In this document: in pieces, positions 6,879 through 9,634 of the stretch
Position numbering within the stretch: position 1 is the stretch's first letter
Layout of the letters: each line of letters begins with the position of its first letter
Assembly (NCBI GenBank): GCA_031285975.1
Contig: JAITVE010000187.1
Location: 1-9,634, forward strand
From: Candidatus Adiutrix sp.
Lineage (GTDB): Bacteria; Desulfobacterota; Desulfarculia; Adiutricales; Adiutricaceae
Reading direction: 5' to 3'
DNA: 9,634 nt
Notes under the pieces: generated by a model
What the model was told of the DNA's origin: nothing
Database searches by the model: none
Seen by the model: only the letters and a program-made list of their open reading frames with translations
Program-made: the position numbers and the translations under genes

Positions 6879-7736
6879 ATGGACAGGAATTTGTTTCGGG
6901 AATTGGAAGCCAAGCTGCCGGACATGACCCGGGCCCAAAAGCTGGTGGCGGATTTTATTACCAAAAAGCCCATGAACGCGGTGTTTTTCACCATCGACCA
7001 GTTGGCCCACGCCTCCGGAGCCAGCACGGCCACGGTGGTGCGGCTGGCCCTGTTCATGGGCTATGGCGGCTACGCCGATTTCCAGCGGGAGTTGCAGGAC
7101 TGCCTGCAAAAAATGATGGCCCCTTCCCACCGCCTGGAAGAGCGCTTTCAGGATTTGGGCAAAAACGATTTGTTGTCAGAAGTCTTCATGGTGCAGATGA
7201 AAGGTTTGGAGGAAACGTTCGCCAACCTCAACCACGACAACCTGCGCAAAGCCGTTGACCTGATTCAGCGGGGCCGCCGCGTGTATGTCGTCGGCAGCCG
7301 CTCCTGCTTTTCCGTGGCCCACTACCTGGGCTACAACCTGGCCCGGATAACCGGCAAGTGCCGCTTCCTGAACCCCTCGGAGGGCCTCCTCGGCGAAGAG
7401 CTGAACCAGATTACGGACGAGGACGTCGTCATCTGCTTCACCCTGCCCCGCTACATCACCACCGTGGTGCGCGCGGCCAAAATCGCGGCCAGCCGCGGGG
7501 CGCACATCATCGCCATCACCGACGGCTACCGCTCGCCCCTGGCCTCTTACAGCGAGGTGCTGCTGCGCATCGCCTACCGCAGCTACGATTTCCACAACAC
7601 AGTCATGCCCGCCTTCCTCATCGCGGAAATCCTCATCTCCCTCATCACCGCCGAAAACCCACTCTCCACCAAAACCAACCTCGCCGAAGTCGAAACCATC
7701 CTCGCCGACTTGGACACGCATGTGAATGTGAAATGA
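6879..7736 (+). CDS. RpiR/MurR-family transcriptional regulator (HTH plus SIS domain)
   Basis: A 285-residue regulator of the usual RpiR length. The N-terminal helix-turn-helix region (about 1-77) has the family pattern LPDMTRAQKLVADFI (13-27) and FTIDQLAHASGASTATVVRLALFMGYGGYADF (37-68). The C-terminal SIS sugar-isomerase fold (about 133-255) has VYVVGSRSCFSVAHYLG (135-151), DVVICFTLPRY (182-192) and AKIAASRGAHIIAITD (200-215). RpiR SIS domains usually sense phosphosugars or related acids. CFTLPRY replaces the common SFSPY-like stretch, so the ligand may differ. The start is the ATG at 6879, supported by GGGAG about ten bases upstream; an in-frame TTG at 6849 would add ten residues with no better site. 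It is divergent from the catabolic operon and is its likely regulator. Confidence 0.9.
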   Translation: MDRNLFRELEAKLPDMTRAQKLVADFITKKPMNAVFFTIDQLAHASGASTATVVRLALFMGYGGYADFQRELQDCLQKMMAPSHRLEERFQDLGKNDLLSEVFMVQMKGLEETFANLNHDNLRKAVDLIQRGRRVYVVGSRSCFSVAHYLGYNLARITGKCRFLNPSEGLLGEELNQITDEDVVICFTLPRYITTVVRAAKIAASRGAHIIAITDGYRSPLASYSEVLLRIAYRSYDFHNTVMPAFLIAEILISLITAENPLSTKTNLAEVETILADLDTHVNVK

Positions 7737-7845
7737 CGGCCTTGCCATATTCACAAATTCTGGAATAAAAAAAATCCACAATCATGCCGACCAAGGACTG
7801 ATTACGGATTAACAATAAAGTGGGAACTGAAAATTTTTGAAAACC

Positions 7846-7921
7846 TGGAGCGGGCAACGGGGTTCGAACCCGCGACCCCAAGCTTGGGAAGCTCGTACTC
7901 TACCAACTGAGCTATGCCCGC
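7846..7921 (-). tRNA. tRNA-Gly (anticodon CCC)
   Basis: A 76-base tRNA read from the minus strand with CCA encoded (7846-7848). The acceptor stem GCGGGCA pairs with TGCCCGC, the D-arm begins GCTCAGTTGGTAGAG, the anticodon stem CGAGC/GCTTG holds the loop TTCCCAA giving anticodon CCC, and the T-arm is GCGGG-TTCGAAC-CCCG-type. The D-stem closes with a G-U wobble (GCTC/GAGT). It decodes glycine GGG. Confidence 0.95.
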
Positions 7922-8023
7922 CCGGCTTTGCCCGGCAAGCCATTGGCCCGCCGACCTGCGGCTGACGGTTCGGAATGTGCCCAACCCGCCAACACAAAGG
8001 CGGCCCGTAGACCACCTTTATTA
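7922..8023 (-). other. Leader of the tRNA-Gly transcript
   Basis: About 95 bases lie between the expected start (near 8017) and the mature tRNA 5' end, longer than usual for a single-tRNA unit. It contains a small hairpin, CCGCC (7986-7990) with GGCGG (7999-8003) around an 8-base loop, and a GGC-AAA-GCC hairpin next to the tRNA. RNase P processing would remove it. No coding sequence is supported here. Confidence 0.4.
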
Positions 8024-8052
8024 AATATACCCATTTCCATCCCAAAAGTCAA
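8024..8052 (-). promoter_or_regulatory. Strong promoter of the tRNA-Gly gene
   Basis: On the minus strand the -35 is TTGACT (8047-8052), followed by a 17-base spacer and -10 TATATT (8024-8029, five of six). The region upstream of the -35 is AT-rich (GAAAAATC), like an UP element. This is the level of match expected for a stable-RNA promoter. Confidence 0.75.
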
Positions 8053-8105
8053 GATTTTTCAAAGCGGATTCCGGGCGGCACGGCGTACTGTGCGGCACAG
8101 ACGTC

Positions 8106-8161
8106 TGCCCCGCATCTGTCGTGATTCTGACAAAAGCCGGAATCACGGCGGGTACGGGGCA
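8106..8161. repeat. 56-bp interrupted dyad with a symmetric 7-base internal loop
   Basis: TGCCCCG (8106-8112) pairs with CGGGGCA (8155-8161), and CGTGATTC (8120-8127) pairs with GAATCACG (8140-8147). The two stems are separated on each side by exactly seven unpaired bases (8113-8119 and 8148-8154), with a 12-base loop between. The palindrome CAGACGTCTG (8098-8107) abuts it. It lies between the SPOR gene stop and the tRNA promoter. There is no T-run on either side, so it is not a standard terminator. A dispersed repeat, a protein-binding site or an RNA processing structure are all possible. Confidence 0.6.
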
Positions 8162-8199
8162 GGACTTGGGTATTTTCAATGAACCCACAAAAGCCGGGG

Positions 8200-9270
8200 C
8201 TATTTTTTGAACGTCGTCACTTCATCCACAGTGGGCTGGACGGCCCAGGGGGTGGCGGAGAGCTTGAGGTCGGCCTGGATTTTCAGGCCTGCGGCTTCGG
8301 CGGCGGCGCGGTCGGCAAAAAAGCCGACCCTGATGCGGTGCTGCACCACGCCGTTGACCGTGGCGTCGTAGGCGTACACCTCTTCGCCGGGGGCTTTGCT
8401 GGCCATCACGCGGCTCAGGACTTTCAGAGATTCCGCCGCGTCCGGGGTTGAGGAAATATTCACAACCCACTGGTCAGAGATGGCCAGCGGGGCGGCGGGT
8501 TCCGTCGCGGCCACGCTTGGGGCTTCAGCCGGTTTGGCCTCGGCGGCAGTGGCCGGCGTGGCGGCGGTTTGGGGCTCGGCCGCTTTGGGTGCAGCAGGTT
8601 GAGCCGTTGCAGCGGGCTTGGCCGGTTCCGCGGTCGTGGCCGGTTTGGCCGTGGCCGCCGGTTTCGGCGTTTCAGCGGGTTTCGCCGTGGCCGCCGGTTT
8701 CGGCTTTTCGGCAGGCTTGGCCGCAGTCGCAGGTTTCGGCTTTTCAGCGGGTTTGGCCGCAGTCGCAGGTTTCGGCTTTTCAGCGGGTTTCGCCGCAGTC
8801 GCAGGTTTCGGCTTTTCAGCGGGTTTCGCCGTGGTCGCAGGTTTCTTGTCCGCCGGTTTGGCGGCGGGTTTCGCCGAAGCCGTTACGGCCGGTTTTTCTG
8901 CGGGCTTTTTTTCGCTGCTCGGAGAGGTGGCCGGGCCCGTCTGTCCGGCGTCGGCTGCGGTCATTTCTGAGGTGGGGGAAAAGCTGATCGCGTCGGGGGC
9001 TTTTTCCGGCAATTCAGGGGCGTAGAGCTCGGCGGGGGAAGCGCCCGGCGCGGTTATGGCCGGGGCTTGCGCCGCGCGTTCCGGCTCGGCGGGGCCGCTG
9101 AAAAAACCATAGGTGACCACAATAATCGCGGCCACGGCCACGATGCCAATCCACAGGGGCCGCAGGTTCGGCTTCTTGGTGGGGGGGTAAGGCCGCTGGT
9201 CGGCATACGGCCCTTCGGGGGTCACATCCAGATCCACGCTTTTGTCGTCAAGACGGTCGTTCTGTTCCAT
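8200..9270 (-). CDS. SPOR-domain membrane protein with Ala/Lys/Pro-rich linker (FtsN/DedD-like)
   Basis: A 356-residue bitopic inner-membrane protein. Residues 1-37 are cytoplasmic and charged, a single membrane helix (38-58, PLWIGIVAVAAIIVVTYGFF) anchors it, then a long low-complexity periplasmic linker (about 100-255) leads to a C-terminal SPOR domain (about 266-345, from DQWVVNIS through HRIRVGFFADRAAAEAA). SPOR domains bind denuded glycan strands at the division septum, so a role in cell division or envelope assembly is likely. The linker contains tandem copies of a 12-residue unit (KPAEKPKPATAA). The start is the ATG at 9270, with AGGG a few bases upstream; a TTG six codons earlier is less likely. 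The TPR-protein gene ends 67 bases before it on the same strand, suggesting an operon. Confidence 0.9.
   Translation of the reverse strand: MEQNDRLDDKSVDLDVTPEGPYADQRPYPPTKKPNLRPLWIGIVAVAAIIVVTYGFFSGPAEPERAAQAPAITAPGASPAELYAPELPEKAPDAISFSPTSEMTAADAGQTGPATSPSSEKKPAEKPAVTASAKPAAKPADKKPATTAKPAEKPKPATAAKPAEKPKPATAAKPAEKPKPATAAKPAEKPKPAATAKPAETPKPAATAKPATTAEPAKPAATAQPAAPKAAEPQTAATPATAAEAKPAEAPSVAATEPAAPLAISDQWVVNISSTPDAAESLKVLSRVMASKAPGEEVYAYDATVNGVVQHRIRVGFFADRAAAEAAGLKIQADLKLSATPWAVQPTVDEVTTFKK
8656..8835 (-). repeat. Five tandem 36-bp repeats inside the SPOR gene
   Basis: Units begin at 8656, 8692, 8728, 8764 and 8800. The last three are almost identical at DNA level, the first two more diverged, and a degenerate sixth begins at 8836. 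Each is a multiple of three and encodes the 12-residue KPAEKPKPATAA-type unit, so copy-number change would keep the reading frame. The repeats are contiguous without spacers, which excludes CRISPR. Confidence 0.9.
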
Positions 9271-9337
9271 AAAACCCTGCCATCGCAAAGAGAGCGAGGG
9301 CGCGTGATGACGGCCCCCGGTTCATGGTTCACAAAAG

Positions 9338-9634
9338 TTATTCGGCCCCGGTCGCCGCTTCCTCCGCCGGGTTCGGCGCGGCGGCTACGGGAAAATCATC
9401 CGGCGGCAGGGGAAAAGCCAACGGGGCCCCTTTCAACTCGGCCAGCTTGGCGTTGGCCATAAAGGCCTGGAGTTGCTGGGGATATTCGCGGATAAGCTGC
9501 TCGTACTTCCTGACGGCGTCGTCCGGCCGACCGGCGGCGGTGTAGACCCGGCCCAGGGACATCAGCACATTCAGCTTCACATTGGGGCCCAGATAATCCA
9601 GGGGCAGCAGGTTTTCATAGTTCCCGGCGGCTTG
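9338..9634 (-). CDS. Tetratricopeptide-repeat protein, C-terminal part (5' end outside the window)
   Basis: The last 98 residues and the TAA stop of a longer protein; the frame stays open to the window edge, so the true start is not here. A TPR-like helix pair is visible in LMSLGRVYTAAGRPDDAVRKYEQLIREYPQQLQAFMANAKLAELKG, with the G..Y...GR...A...Y..L....P spacing of the motif. The tail is Pro/Ala-rich (PLPPDDFPVAAAPNPAEEAATGAE). Such proteins act as assembly scaffolds, often in the envelope. It precedes the SPOR gene on the same strand, which suggests joint expression. The GTG at 9580 is an internal valine codon, not a supported start. Confidence 0.8.
   Translation of the reverse strand, partial: QAAGNYENLLPLDYLGPNVKLNVLMSLGRVYTAAGRPDDAVRKYEQLIREYPQQLQAFMANAKLAELKGAPLAFPLPPDDFPVAAAPNPAEEAATGAE

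Noticed and set aside
7176..7781. 201-codon minus-strand frame opposite the RpiR gene
   Set aside because: It lies antisense to a clear HTH-SIS regulator and its translation is Gly/Asp/Val-rich without a motif.
7737..7845. Terminator downstream of the RpiR gene or of the tRNA
   Set aside because: A/T runs are present (for example near 7770 and 7832) but I found no convincing GC-rich stem directly before a T-run on either strand.
7846..7921. tRNA-Gly as the attachment site of an integrated element
   Set aside because: No integrase gene and no repeat of the tRNA 3' end was seen in the window.
8656..8835. CRISPR array
   Set aside because: The 36-bp units are contiguous with no unique spacers and lie in frame inside a coding sequence.
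8448..9025. Gly/Phe/Arg-rich plus-strand frames opposite the SPOR gene
   Set aside because: Their repetitive translations arise from the 36-bp repeats read on the wrong strand; the SPOR frame has a membrane helix and a recognisable C-terminal domain.

Overview
The window is about 60% GC chromosomal DNA from a Gram-negative bacterium. TRAP transporter genes, an FtsN/DedD-like SPOR protein with an Ala/Lys/Pro-rich linker, an RraA-type aldolase and a UroD-fold methyltransferase in one neighbourhood suggest a proteobacterium or desulfobacteriote, perhaps a Desulfovibrio-like anaerobe. That placement is an inference from gene style; no taxonomic marker gene is present.

Layout. Bases 1-200 are non-coding and carry two hairpins. 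Bases 201-6717 are all read from the minus strand. In transcription order they are: an RraA-like aldolase (5974-6717), a UroD/MtaA-family methyltransferase (4889-5923), an HD-domain phosphohydrolase (4314-4862), the TRAP transporter genes dctP (3253-4266), dctQ (2656-3144) and dctM (1370-2659), then a hairpin and an AbrB-type membrane protein (201-1265). An RpiR-family regulator with a SIS domain (6879-7736) is read divergently. The AT-rich gap between rraA and rpiR holds two back-to-back sigma70-type promoters whose -35 boxes are the two halves of one 13-bp palindrome. After the regulator come a minus-strand tRNA-Gly(CCC) with a strong promoter (8024-8052), a non-coding stretch with a 56-bp interrupted dyad, a SPOR-domain envelope protein with 36-bp tandem repeats (8200-9270), and the 3' end of a TPR-protein gene that runs off the window (9338-9634).

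How the genes work together. The aldolase, methyltransferase, HD and TRAP genes look like one substrate-induced catabolic operon. TRAP (DctPQM) would import an organic acid, the RraA-type lyase and the MtaA-like protein would process it, and the RpiR protein would sense a phosphorylated or acidic intermediate and control both directions from the shared palindrome. I do not recognise this exact gene set as a named pathway and the substrate cannot be read from sequence. The methyltransferase keeps the His-x-Cys...Cys zinc site of corrinoid methyltransferases, but no corrinoid protein is encoded in the window. The tRNA-SPOR-TPR part is housekeeping DNA, apparently unrelated to the catabolic operon.
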